Source: an uncultured Saprospiraceae bacterium (lineage in GTDB: Bacteria; Bacteroidota; Bacteroidia; Chitinophagales; Saprospiraceae). From it: 64,000 nucleotides of DNA. The first letter of the stretch is position 1. Each line of letters opens with the position of its first letter. This document shows, piece by piece, positions 9,050 to 17,732 of the stretch. The notes beneath the pieces were generated by a model that had not been told where the DNA came from, did not search any database, and saw nothing but the letters and a program-made list of their open reading frames with translations. The stretch covers positions 1 to 64,000 of the forward strand of contig CAKZTD010000143.1 in assembly GCA_937921595.1 (NCBI GenBank), read 5' to 3'. The translations under genes and the position numbers were made by a program.

Positions 9050-9229
9050 TTCTATGCGATTCTCAGAGCAAGTAGTTTTTCCTAGAATCAGCGTTTTTTA
9101 AGGATATTTAGCAAAAAAACACTGATTCTAGGAAAAAAACGCTAAAGCCCCAGATATGGCCAATTTGCTGATTTGCATAGACGTATCCTAGGTCAGGCTG
9201 GTTTTTTCTACGCGATTCTCAGGGCAAGT
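9050..9229. repeat. Direct repeat pair flanking the inverted repeat
   Basis: A 24-base sequence at 9050-9073 recurs at 9206-9229 with two differences (consensus starts TTCTAYGCGATTCTCAG). A CCTAGG hexamer precedes each copy (9037-9042 and 9187-9192). The copies bracket the inverted repeat at 9076-9137. Confidence 0.75.
9076..9137. repeat. 24-bp inverted repeat with 14-base loop
   Basis: The arms 9076-9099 and 9114-9137 are complementary at 23 of 24 positions (the mismatch is C9092 against A9121). Each arm contains CCTAGAATCAG or its complement and is bounded by T5/T6 or A5/A6 runs. The transcript from either strand would form a strong hairpin ending in a U-run, so it could be a bidirectional terminator. 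It is unusually long for that and sits hundreds of bases from any gene end. Confidence 0.8.
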
Positions 9230-9634
9230 TTAAAACAGCTGTTTCTGCCCTCTTTTAGAGAGGAACTAAAATTTATAATAAAAACCGAATAAAATTAATT
9301 ATGTTAAGTAGAGTTTACTAGAATTTTACCTCTTATTAAACTAGAATCAATAAATTTCAATTTTTATATAAAATCAATAAATAATTATGCTCAAAAGGAA
9401 TCACTCCCCTCAATAAACCTCAAAAGCATGTTGTTAGATTAAAGAAAAATAAAATATTTCAATAAAATCAACAGTTTCTTATAGATTATGGCTAAGTTTT
9501 ATTAAATTTAGTTTAAGCAATTCAAAATTAAATCACTTTTATCCGTTTGCACTAAAACAATTATCACCCCAAGCTAACCTCTGACTCTTGTGTTTAGTAC
9601 GGTAATTAATTGTTAACTTATAAAATGATTTAAA

Positions 9635-9760
9635 ATGAAGAACAAAAATGTTAAGTCCATTCAGGACATGAACAAACAGCAAGATTTAGTTTCTAAGCTT
9701 GCGCAGAAAAATGTGAAAGGAGGAATAGGATGTCCTCCGCCTTTAGGAGTTAAGAACTAA
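9635..9760 (+). CDS. Small peptide with Gly-Gly leader motif, possible RiPP precursor
   Basis: A 41-codon frame, ATG to TAA. The first 28 residues are polar and helical in character (MKNKNVKSIQDMNKQQDLVS at the start). VKGG follows at 27-30, then an 11-residue tail IGCPPPLGVKN with one Cys and three consecutive Pro. This layout is like Bacteroidota double-glycine leader peptides that are cleaved and exported by C39-peptidase ABC transporters. A perfect-looking terminator begins 22 bp after the stop, and A-rich sequence precedes the ATG, which supports a real short transcription unit. No exporter or modifying enzyme is adjacent, so a bacteriocin or RiPP role is inference. It could also be a short untranslated region that happens to be open. 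Confidence 0.5.
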   Translation: MKNKNVKSIQDMNKQQDLVSKLAQKNVKGGIGCPPPLGVKN

Positions 9761-9782
9761 CTTCTAATTCACTTACCCTCTT

Positions 9783-9825
9783 AGAGTGAGTTTTGGTTTA
9801 ATTATCAAGACTCACTCTTTTTTTT
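9783..9825 (+). terminator. Rho-independent terminator of the small peptide gene
   Basis: A 13-bp stem (9783-9795 with 9806-9818, one G-U pair) and a 10-base loop are followed by eight T at 9818-9825. It begins 22 bp after the stop of the 41-codon gene and reads in its direction. Confidence 0.88.
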
Positions 9826-9829
9826 GTGT

Positions 9830-10516
9830 TCATTCAAGACATACTTTTTTTCGTTTTACATTGATCATGACTTTCTTTCTCGACCAGCCTTTCTTTGGAT
9901 AATTTGCTCCAAGCATAATTATTTTATCAACACAAGTTCCAACCAATTCTTTTTCATCTTCCTCTAAAATAAACATAGTCATTCGCTTGTCATCGAATGC
10001 TTTAGGATGTAATTTATAAATTTCTTTCGGAGACAACACACGATAATTTGTCATGACGATATAATTACTTTTAAGATCCTCAGACATGAGTTTTCTAGAA
10101 ATGATTTCCATGTCGGTCTCTAGAAGTTTTTTACCTATTTCTATTCCTTTGAAATAATAATCCAAGACTTTGTCATCAAAAGATGAATTCAATAAAGCGC
10201 TCCTTCGGCAAATAGTTGTAGAGAATTTTTTAGCATAAACGATATAGGTTTCTCCTACTAAAAAATCAACGGCACAATCTCCTGTGCTAGTTGAAATAGT
10301 TGTAGTAGATTTCAAGTCGCCTTTCCATTCTCTTTCTACCTTGAATTCAAATTTGACTGGACTTTCTGAAGTGCTTTTTTTAACAACCGTTCCGATAAAA
10401 ATCTGATCGTTGTCGTCAATAATTTGTCCAAATTCGGTAAGGATTAAGCAATTACATGCTAAGCTCGATGTGCATATCACGAATAGTGATACGACGGTCA
10501 GTAAGATCGTTTTCAT
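9830..10516 (-). CDS. Secreted protein with NTR/TIMP-like N-terminal domain
   Basis: A 228-residue exported protein. Residues 1-20 are a signal peptide (MKTILLTVVSLFVICTSSLA) and the mature chain would start with CNC. CxC at the mature N-terminus, the alternating beta pattern FIGTVVKKST...VKFEFKVEREWKG, and GDCAVDFLVGETYIVYA (about 79-95) match the OB-fold netrin/TIMP-like modules of bacteria. LAC before the first Cys could also act as a lipobox. The C-terminal half (130-228) is basic and unrecognised. The gene is convergent with the small peptide gene and separate from the cytochrome gene. Function unknown, with protein or ligand binding in the periplasm being likely for the fold. Confidence 0.6.
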   Translation of the reverse strand: MKTILLTVVSLFVICTSSLACNCLILTEFGQIIDDNDQIFIGTVVKKSTSESPVKFEFKVEREWKGDLKSTTTISTSTGDCAVDFLVGETYIVYAKKFSTTICRRSALLNSSFDDKVLDYYFKGIEIGKKLLETDMEIISRKLMSEDLKSNYIVMTNYRVLSPKEIYKLHPKAFDDKRMTMFILEEDEKELVGTCVDKIIMLGANYPKKGWSRKKVMINVKRKKVCLE

Positions 10517-10666
10517 TTTTTGGAGTTTTGGTTATTTGCAAAATACGTTGAATTTTTGTTAGATCAAACAACAAACTTTGTTTTCTTAATATTTGCTTAT
10601 TTTGACATACGAAGGAAAACATAGTATTTAGCTCAACTTTACTTATGGAGAAACGTTTAAATTATT

Positions 10667-12061
10667 ATGAAAAAAAAATTGATAATTTTTCTTTTTGCAT
10701 CCTTGTTTTTAATCACTTGCAAAAGTGTGTATGATCTGCCTGGAGTGGCCGATTCCAGAGATTGGAAAACAAAGAGCATCTCCCCTACACCTCAAATTCT
10801 AAGCGGTGATCCTGATAGTGGTTTTTATTATTTGACCCAAGGAGCTTATCTTGGTACAGGCTTACCTTATGCCATGTTGAAAAAGAGAATTGAAAAAAAT
10901 CCTCAGAAATTTGTTAGAAAATCCGGTTTAGCTTCAGAGTACGGTTATGCCGTTTTTAAGTCTGAACATGGTGTAGAAGTGATGAATGGAACCTGTTTTA
11001 GTTGTCATGCCGGAGCCGTCGGTGATGAAGTTTATTTAGGTGTTGGAAATGCTTTGAATGACAATCAATCAAGTTTGGAGCTTCCAGCTAAACTGATGAA
11101 TTGGAATGTCCGACGTAAGTATAAAAGAGACACATCAACTTTAGATTCCTTTGATGAATTTGGGAAATACTTTTCTCATATGGCTCCTTATATTGAAACG
11201 AATAATCCAGGGGTGAATCCAGCTGCAAGAATTGCTGAAGCTTGTATGCGTTTTAGAAACCCTATAGATTTGACTTATACCGCAGAGCCTCAATACGAAG
11301 TTCGGGAGTACAATATGGCTAGCGATATTCCAGCCTTGTGGCATTTACAAAAAAAGAATGCTTTATACTATACAGCGGTTGGCCGTGGTGATTTTACAAA
11401 GTTGCTTTTCCAAGCATCTGTTTTAGGGATTAGAGATAGTACACAAGCAAGATCGGCACAAGAGAAATTTGTTCACATCACCGCATGGATTCGTTCTTTA
11501 GAAGCACCAAAATATCCAAGATCTATTAATGAAAATTTAGCTCAACAAGGGAAAGAAATATTTTTAAAAAAATGTAAAGGTTGTCATGGTACTTATGATA
11601 CTCCCGAAACATATCCGAACAAAGTCGTTGCTTTAAAAGTGATAGGAACCGATCCTCTTTATGCAAATTATGCTACCGATAGTAAGATAGTAGAATGGTA
11701 TAATAAATCCTGGTTCGCTACTTCTGAACCTAAATCTTGGTTTGAGCCGCTTAGTGGATATGCTGCTCCACCTTTGGATGGGATTTGGGTAACTGCGCCT
11801 TATTTTCATAATGGTTCAGTACCGACACTTTATGAAGTTTTGAGCAGTAAATCGCGTCCTGAGAAATGGAAGAAGTCAAAAGATTCAAAAGATTTTGATT
11901 GGAAAAAAGTAGGTTGGGAATATAAGACTAAAAATAATGGAGGTGCAAAAATGACCTATGACACTACCCTACCTGGCTATGGAAATCAAGGGCATACTTT
12001 TGCCGATTCGCTTTCTGATCCCGATCGATGGGCGCTCGTGGAATATTTAAAAACTCTTTAG
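10667..12061 (+). CDS. Diheme cytochrome c family lipoprotein
   Basis: A 464-residue periplasmic or membrane-anchored electron carrier. A lipoprotein signal peptide ends at LITC (Cys18). Two haem c sites are visible: CFSCH at 110-114 and CKGCH at 303-307. The segment PPLDGIWVTAPYFHNGSVPT after the second haem is characteristic of the cytochrome c peroxidase/RoxA-like diheme family. The spacing of about 190 residues between haems fits that family too. Whether it reduces peroxide, oxidises an organic substrate or only passes electrons cannot be told. The gene appears monocistronic, with its end 55 bp from a convergent gene. Confidence 0.8.
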   Translation: MKKKLIIFLFASLFLITCKSVYDLPGVADSRDWKTKSISPTPQILSGDPDSGFYYLTQGAYLGTGLPYAMLKKRIEKNPQKFVRKSGLASEYGYAVFKSEHGVEVMNGTCFSCHAGAVGDEVYLGVGNALNDNQSSLELPAKLMNWNVRRKYKRDTSTLDSFDEFGKYFSHMAPYIETNNPGVNPAARIAEACMRFRNPIDLTYTAEPQYEVREYNMASDIPALWHLQKKNALYYTAVGRGDFTKLLFQASVLGIRDSTQARSAQEKFVHITAWIRSLEAPKYPRSINENLAQQGKEIFLKKCKGCHGTYDTPETYPNKVVALKVIGTDPLYANYATDSKIVEWYNKSWFATSEPKSWFEPLSGYAAPPLDGIWVTAPYFHNGSVPTLYEVLSSKSRPEKWKKSKDSKDFDWKKVGWEYKTKNNGGAKMTYDTTLPGYGNQGHTFADSLSDPDRWALVEYLKTL

Positions 12062-12115
12062 TGGATTTTACTACTACAACATCTAGGAGGCCCATTTACT
12101 TATTCCTAAATTCAC

Positions 12116-13162
12116 TCACTCATTATTACCACAATCTATCCGCAAACTATCAACCGGAAAATCCGCTCCATCATAACTCTTTTTATCAAAAACAATCGAT
12201 GGGTCAAATATCATTCTAGCACTTCTGTTTCCCAAAGGCAAGCTCCTCACTAAAGGCACTTTTCCAGTTTTATCATCCTTCGCATAAATTCGGTCATTCG
12301 GAGAACCTCCCCAATATACATCACCTAAAAAAGCCCACTTTTCGATATTGTTACTAGTCTGATCTGTAAAAACTAGATGCGTTCGATCACTACAATAAGT
12401 GTAATCATTTTTAGCTGTTTCTGAAACGTCTATAAGAGGAAGGCCGTCAACGTTTTTATATTTACCAGCTCTATGATAGGTTGAATGACTTCCGGAAGTG
12501 ACAAAAAATATTGGTTTCTTTTCTTCTGAAGAAGTCACTGCAATATTTTTTTTATAGTCAACCTCATTGTATTGTAGATGCATATAAGCTCGAGCTTTAA
12601 TGGGTTGATAAACGCCATCGACTTTATCAAAATACAAAGCAAACATAGCTCCATCGCCTCGGTGATGATTTCTCCAATCGTTGCCTTCAAAAGGAATAGT
12701 ATAGGTGATTTTTAAAAATTGATCATAAGAACCATTTACATATAAATTTAAAGTGTCTGGAAATGAATGCAAGGTTTTTTCTAATTGCCATTGTTCCGGA
12801 ATGGTAGAAAGGCTGTAGTAATAAATTAGGCCGTCGGCATAAGTAGAGTCAAATAATTCTTGAGGATGTTTCATCTTATTTGATGCCATTTTTAACCCCT
12901 CTGTGATTTCAACTTCTGCTACGACTTGCTTATCAATTTCTAAGGCTATTTTTTTTAAACCATCAAATTTTACGGGATAGAACAAAGTGTTTTTGTCGAA
13001 AACCACGATAGGCTTATAACGTTCTGCTAATTCTTTTATAATATTTAAAGGGACTGGATTAGGTTTGGCGATAAGCTTCTGGTTACACTTTTTAAACCCT
13101 ATAAAAATGCCACTAGCAAAAAGAATAAGCAAGAATATATTTCGCTTTTTATTTCTAAACAT
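12116..13162 (-). CDS. Vps62-like protein with N-terminal membrane anchor
   Basis: A 348-residue protein with one N-terminal hydrophobic segment (about 9-23), so it is exported or membrane-tethered. RYKPIVVFDKNTLFYPVKFD (about 49-68), HHRGDGAMFALYF and FFVTSGSHSTYH correspond in order and spacing to the conserved blocks of the Vps62/DUF946 family (Pro-rich start, H-GDW-like block, GSHaxY block). No catalytic assignment is known for the family. The gene starts 3 bp after the stop of the EAD-like membrane protein gene, so the two are almost certainly cotranscribed and may act together. Confidence 0.55.
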   Translation of the reverse strand: MFRNKKRNIFLLILFASGIFIGFKKCNQKLIAKPNPVPLNIIKELAERYKPIVVFDKNTLFYPVKFDGLKKIALEIDKQVVAEVEITEGLKMASNKMKHPQELFDSTYADGLIYYYSLSTIPEQWQLEKTLHSFPDTLNLYVNGSYDQFLKITYTIPFEGNDWRNHHRGDGAMFALYFDKVDGVYQPIKARAYMHLQYNEVDYKKNIAVTSSEEKKPIFFVTSGSHSTYHRAGKYKNVDGLPLIDVSETAKNDYTYCSDRTHLVFTDQTSNNIEKWAFLGDVYWGGSPNDRIYAKDDKTGKVPLVRSLPLGNRSARMIFDPSIVFDKKSYDGADFPVDSLRIDCGNNE

Positions 13163-13165
13163 TCG

Positions 13166-14527
13166 CTAATGTATTTGATATACGATTACCGCTAATAAAA
13201 ATAGAATAATTCCACCACCTATCAACATATCATTCCTGCTGATAGGTAATGTTTTAAGTTCGAGTAATTCTTTTTCATTATCTCTTGAAGCATCCAACAA
13301 TAATTTTACGGTATTCAAATCCTCAGCACTTGACTGATTTCCCAACATTCTATTATTGGTTCGAACTTCATCTTTTACGGATTCATATAACCCATCTTTT
13401 TCTAATTTCAATTTTCGACTTAGTTTCATCAATGGATTAATCGCTCCAAACCAGACCATTACTACGAAAAGTATATTTCCTAAAAAAATACCAAATGTGA
13501 GTTCTCCATTTTTTAAAACGATCTGAAGAATAAGCGCTAATAACATGACAAACATCAGTGCTAAAGTTCCCCAGAAAATAGATCTTCCTACCAAAGATAA
13601 TCCAAAACTTTTGTCTCCATGAAAGGGATTGTAAGAAGAAAAACTTTTAAACTTTTTAATAGTCACATGCAGTAATAAGCAGTAATGAAAAATGCTCAAG
13701 ATCATAGGAATCAATACTAAAACAAAATAATTAACAGCTATGAAGGGAGGCAAAAAGCCTGAAGAAATTTTAGCTGACCAGAGCGTAACCGATGCATGCT
13801 CGGTTATATAAAGATTATTAAAATAAATAGTCAAAAAAACCAAACCTAAGCCTGCTAGAATACAGACTAAAAAATATTTTTTATAAAGATCATTTACCTC
13901 ATTCAGAACTAATGTAGACGTTCTGGATAAATTTGATTTTACAATAACCAATATGATTGAAAATATTGCCGTTCCAAAAGCAAATAGATGACCAATGAAA
14001 TCCTGGAGCCAAGTGACCACTTCACCATCAGCTACATAACGTTTGAAACCCAAGAATAAATCAGTTTGCACTGCGGCTGTACTTATACCTTGTACTTGAA
14101 AAATTAAAGAATCCATGGCACCTAATACGATCCATAAGATCAAATAATAAAAGGACATTTTACGAAACAACTCTGGATTGGCTAAGCGATGGATAAAGGT
14201 AGAATTAGTAGCTACCGATTCAGTGATTTCGACTTTTCCTGTTTTAACTGAAGTGTCATTGATGTCGAGCTTTTTTTCTACCGTAGAAATAAAATCCAAA
14301 CTAGACTTAAGAATTTTGTTTCTACTAATTTCCCACTTTTCATAGGAAGTTATTCCTTGATTAAATCTAGATTCAATACCTTCTAATCTGGCTTGCAATA
14401 AGAAAGCATTGTTCAAAAGCTCATTACCATTTTTTTGAGATTTTAGCAAATCAACTAAACTTTTCAAAGCTTTGTGTTCCTTTCCAGCTGAGAGTAATTT
14501 TTTTATATTATCTATTTGATCAGACAT
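13166..14527 (-). CDS. Polytopic membrane protein with EAD11-like N-terminal domain
   Basis: A 453-residue inner-membrane protein. The cytosolic N-terminus (about 3-85) has the pattern of effector-associated domain 11: an amphipathic LLSAGKEHKALKSLVDLL helix, then LLQARLEGIESRFNQGITSY and a following helix. About seven membrane helices follow (near 125-145, 177-197, 217-240, 272-292, 314-337, 345-366, 433-452), with a charged helical stretch at 367-430. EAD modules are known as death-fold-like adaptors that couple sensors to effectors in bacterial conflict systems. A multi-helix effector that breaches the membrane is the simplest inference. The gene is 70 bp after the radical SAM gene and 3 bp before the Vps62-like gene. 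The EAD call rests on pattern reading only. Confidence 0.55.
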   Translation of the reverse strand: MSDQIDNIKKLLSAGKEHKALKSLVDLLKSQKNGNELLNNAFLLQARLEGIESRFNQGITSYEKWEISRNKILKSSLDFISTVEKKLDINDTSVKTGKVEITESVATNSTFIHRLANPELFRKMSFYYLILWIVLGAMDSLIFQVQGISTAAVQTDLFLGFKRYVADGEVVTWLQDFIGHLFAFGTAIFSIILVIVKSNLSRTSTLVLNEVNDLYKKYFLVCILAGLGLVFLTIYFNNLYITEHASVTLWSAKISSGFLPPFIAVNYFVLVLIPMILSIFHYCLLLHVTIKKFKSFSSYNPFHGDKSFGLSLVGRSIFWGTLALMFVMLLALILQIVLKNGELTFGIFLGNILFVVMVWFGAINPLMKLSRKLKLEKDGLYESVKDEVRTNNRMLGNQSSAEDLNTVKLLLDASRDNEKELLELKTLPISRNDMLIGGGIILFLLAVIVYQIH

Positions 14528-14597
14528 GGAGTCATTAGGTTTTTCAAGTTAAGTTTAACAGGATATTGTTTTTAATTAATGATTAAGATACTGAAAT

Positions 14598-16805
14598 TTA
14601 TAATACCAGAAGACCACGAGTTCTCAATTCCCCAACGGTATCAGAATACCAAAACAATTCGAAATCATCCAATTCCTTTTCAAAATCCTTTTTCAAAGTG
14701 CTAAAAGTTAATAGATCATTCTCTGAATGAATAGATATTTGACCTAATGTTTTTATTAACCACTCCCCTATTTCTTTTTCAATATTTAGAGCAAAACTTT
14801 CCATTGTGTCGTGGAAAACCAATTCTAAATAAAGTACTTCCTTTCCTTTTTTCTGTTTCGAAAATTCAGAAACAATTGGATCACTTCCCAGCCAAACGAT
14901 TTTTGAAGAAGGCTTTACTTGATAAAATTCTTGAGAAGATTCAAGGGCTTTTAAAATGTAATCAGCTTCGATACTCGTCTCGGGAATTTTAAAATCAAAC
15001 CATTCTTGCAAAGGAAAATCAAAACAAAGTCCATGCATATAGTTAAACAAAGATTTTTTCAATCCAAAACTAAATTGGTTGTGATCAATCCCTGTTGAAT
15101 CTTTGAATTGTACATCATTATTGGCAAAGGTGATTTCTTGTAATTCTGGGATGATGCCATATTCTTCCGGGGCCATCCCTACAGGGCTATGAGCTGTCAA
15201 AGCAAAGTGATGCCAGAACCCCGACTGTAAAATACCCAATTCAAACATCTGTCGAACCATCTCCAAACTATCTACGGTTTCCTGAATAGTTTGTGTCGGA
15301 TAAGCATACATCAAATAGGAATGAACCATAACGCCAGCTTCCGTAAAGTTTTTAGTTACTTGGGCAACTTGCTCAACGGTCACTCCTTTTTTTATCAATT
15401 CCAATAAGCGATCAGACGCTACTTCCAATCCACCAGAAACGGCAATACAACCTGAAGCTTTTAGCAATTGACAAAGATCTGCGGTAAAGCTTTTTTCAAA
15501 ACGAATATTGGTCCACCAGCTAATCGTAAGTTTTCGTTTGATGATCTCAATGGCTACTGCTCTCATTAAAGCCGGAGGTGCAGCTTCATCTACAAAATGA
15601 AAACCTTTTTCTCCAGTTTGCTCAATCAAAGTTTCAATTCGATCTACTAATAATTTCGCTGTGACTGGTTCATATAGTTTTATATAATCGAGAGATACAT
15701 CACAGAAGGTACATTTGCCCCAATAACAACCATGTGCCATCGTCAATTTATTCCAACGTCCATCACTCCAAAGACTATGCATTGGGTTTGCAATTTCAAT
15801 TACAGAAATATATTGATCCAGTTTCAAATCAGAATAATCTGGCGTTCCTACATCTTCTTGCTTATAGTCTTTTCTAAAAGAGAAATTATTATAAAATACT
15901 TCTCCTTTTTCCATTAAAAAAGTACGTTTAAAGAAATTGTGATCAGGGTTGTCAGGATTAGGATTTAAAACATTTGAAACCAAAAGTTCGATGGGTAATT
16001 CTCCGTCATCTAAAGTGATGTAATCAAAGAATTCGAAAACACGAATATCACTTAGCGAACGCAATTCAGTATTTGGAAACCCGCCACCCATGCAAACTTT
16101 AATTTCCGGATACTTACCTTTTATAAACTGAGCGCAACGAAAAGCACTATATAAGTTTCCTGGAAAAGGAACAGACAAGCATACTAGTTTCGGCTGAATC
16201 TCCTTTAATTTTTTATCTAAAATGTCAATAGTTATGTCATCAATAAAAGTCGGATCATTTTGCAAATAAGCATATAATTCATCAAATGAATTTGCACTTT
16301 GCCCTAAGCGTTCCGCATATCGACTAAAACCAAAATGCTCATCTACCCCTTCTTTTATAAAATCTGAAAGATCTTCTAGGAACATTGTCGCTAGGTGTTT
16401 TGCCTTATCTTGGAATCCCATAGACCCAAAAGCCCATTCTAAATCATCTAATTGCTCAAATCTAGAAGCTTGTGGTAAGAAATTGTCGGAACAGATTTGC
16501 TTAGAAAAAGTAGGATGTTTTCCTTGCAGAAAAGCCACAACATCATCAATGGTTTTAAGATAATAAGCCTTTAAAGCATGTATTCGTTCTGCATTTTCTG
16601 ATTCAATACTCTCCTGTTCTTCGACATATCTAAAAATCGCCTCTAATCCAGCTTTTGAAAACATTTTTAAAATCACTTCGATTCCCAAATCCATTTGATA
16701 AGCGGAAATTCCTTTCGTGTTTAAAAAGCCCTTTAAGTAAGCTGTCGCCGGATATGGCGTATTGAGTTGAGTAAATGGTGGTGTTATTAAAAGTAAGTCT
16801 CTCAA
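14598..16805 (-). CDS. B12-binding-type radical SAM protein
   Basis: A 735-residue cytoplasmic enzyme. The N-terminal LLLITPPFTQLNTPYPA and the Rossmann-like part around LVCLSVPFPGNLYSAF (208-223) and KVCMGGGFPNTE resemble the cobalamin-binding domain of B12-dependent radical SAM proteins, although the DxHxxG cobalamin motif is not evident. The iron-sulfur site reads GCYWGKCTFC, with cysteines at 360, 365 and 368. The first gap is four residues rather than the usual three. GGLEVASDRLLELIKKGVT and the later VHSYLMYAYPTQT segment fit the TIM barrel. Substrate unknown. It may share a transcript with the two minus-strand genes that follow, with a 70-bp gap. Confidence 0.82.
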   Translation of the reverse strand: MRDLLLITPPFTQLNTPYPATAYLKGFLNTKGISAYQMDLGIEVILKMFSKAGLEAIFRYVEEQESIESENAERIHALKAYYLKTIDDVVAFLQGKHPTFSKQICSDNFLPQASRFEQLDDLEWAFGSMGFQDKAKHLATMFLEDLSDFIKEGVDEHFGFSRYAERLGQSANSFDELYAYLQNDPTFIDDITIDILDKKLKEIQPKLVCLSVPFPGNLYSAFRCAQFIKGKYPEIKVCMGGGFPNTELRSLSDIRVFEFFDYITLDDGELPIELLVSNVLNPNPDNPDHNFFKRTFLMEKGEVFYNNFSFRKDYKQEDVGTPDYSDLKLDQYISVIEIANPMHSLWSDGRWNKLTMAHGCYWGKCTFCDVSLDYIKLYEPVTAKLLVDRIETLIEQTGEKGFHFVDEAAPPALMRAVAIEIIKRKLTISWWTNIRFEKSFTADLCQLLKASGCIAVSGGLEVASDRLLELIKKGVTVEQVAQVTKNFTEAGVMVHSYLMYAYPTQTIQETVDSLEMVRQMFELGILQSGFWHHFALTAHSPVGMAPEEYGIIPELQEITFANNDVQFKDSTGIDHNQFSFGLKKSLFNYMHGLCFDFPLQEWFDFKIPETSIEADYILKALESSQEFYQVKPSSKIVWLGSDPIVSEFSKQKKGKEVLYLELVFHDTMESFALNIEKEIGEWLIKTLGQISIHSENDLLTFSTLKKDFEKELDDFELFWYSDTVGELRTRGLLVL

Positions 16806-17072
16806 GGAAAGATTTTTTTTAGAAAAGTAATTTTAGTCAAAGATATAGAACGAAATTTAATTTCCGCCAAGGTTTACTAAACTTCTCGATATCAAATGCG
16901 AAAGTATCGTAAATCTAAATGCATTCATAAATCTTCTAATACATTTTCCTTGACCGTCACGTAGATTTTTAATAAAAATAATAAGAAGCCTTGATTGGCA
17001 CATTTTTGATCAGTCCTAATGAATAATAGATTAGATAGGTAAAACATATCATAACATTAAATCATTCTTATC

Positions 17073-17699
17073 ATGTTAAATAAAAAGATCAAAATATTAT
17101 TTCTACTTTCTTGTGCAATTTTTAATACACCTTTTTGCCAATCATTTTTTGATACAAGACTGAATGAAGATTGTACGATGGATTTAATTTGGAGTTTTGA
17201 AAATGAACAAGATTATGACCATTTTGCCATTGAACGGAGCACAGATGGGAAAACTTTTATCTCAGTTGGAATAGTTGACGCCTCTTCTTTAAATGACAAC
17301 AATCAATATGTTTTTTCGGATAACTCTCAATCCTTTCACAATTACTATCGCTTAAAGATAATTACCAATGATGGAAGAAATGCCTTATCGAAAGTTATTC
17401 ATACTAAAAATGATTGCGGAATCGATGGTTATGTGGAAGTTTATCCAAACCCGATCATCGCAAAGGAATCTCGTTTAAGCATCAATTTTTTTACTAGTAG
17501 AATGACCATACCAATTGTATTATATGGAAACAATGGAGAAACGATAAAGACTTTTAATGTGGATACGCCTAAAGAGTGGAATGCATTAAGTATGGATGTT
17601 TCAGGTGTAGAATCCGGAACTTATTACATTGAAATTGGTGAAGTTGGAATGTCAAGAATTACAATTATCAATGACAAAGAATCATTATCTTCAAAATAG
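17073..17699 (+). CDS. Secreted protein with T9SS type A sorting domain
   Basis: A 208-residue exported protein. A signal peptide (1-22) leads to a beta-sandwich-like region in which SFENEQDYDHFAIERSTDGK and HNYYRLKIITNDG match the fibronectin-like repeat seen in many Bacteroidota surface proteins. The C-terminal part, from VEVYPNPI to the end, has the order YPNP, two beta hairpins and GTYYIEI typical of the type A C-terminal sorting signal, which directs passage through the type IX secretion system and attachment to the cell surface. The porT gene at 29599 supports a working T9SS. The protein is small, with no catalytic domain, so its role is unknown. Confidence 0.82.
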   Translation: MLNKKIKILFLLSCAIFNTPFCQSFFDTRLNEDCTMDLIWSFENEQDYDHFAIERSTDGKTFISVGIVDASSLNDNNQYVFSDNSQSFHNYYRLKIITNDGRNALSKVIHTKNDCGIDGYVEVYPNPIIAKESRLSINFFTSRMTIPIVLYGNNGETIKTFNVDTPKEWNALSMDVSGVESGTYYIEIGEVGMSRITIINDKESLSSK

Positions 17700-17732
17700 T
17701 GAAAAGGATATTCCCTCATTTTTAAAACCCAA

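Larger units (their letters stand above)
8616..9634. other. Long AT-rich intergenic region with repeats
   Basis: About 1 kb separates the LytTR regulator from the small peptide gene. I see no convincing coding frame, tRNA or rRNA in it. The centre (9037-9229) holds a long inverted repeat flanked by a directly repeated 24-mer and paired CCTAGG hexamers, described separately. The flanks (8616-9030 and 9240-9634) are AT-rich and otherwise featureless. The region may carry the promoter and leader of the peptide gene, or the remains of a mobile or repetitive element. Confidence 0.6.

Noticed and set aside
12028..12219. 63-residue plus-strand frame between convergent genes
   Set aside because: It overlaps both the cytochrome gene end and the Vps62-like gene end, without a start signal or recognised sequence.
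9635..16805. The radical SAM protein as the modifying enzyme of the GG-peptide
   Set aside because: They are about 5 kb apart, on opposite strands and in separate units, with no leader-binding (RRE) domain seen.
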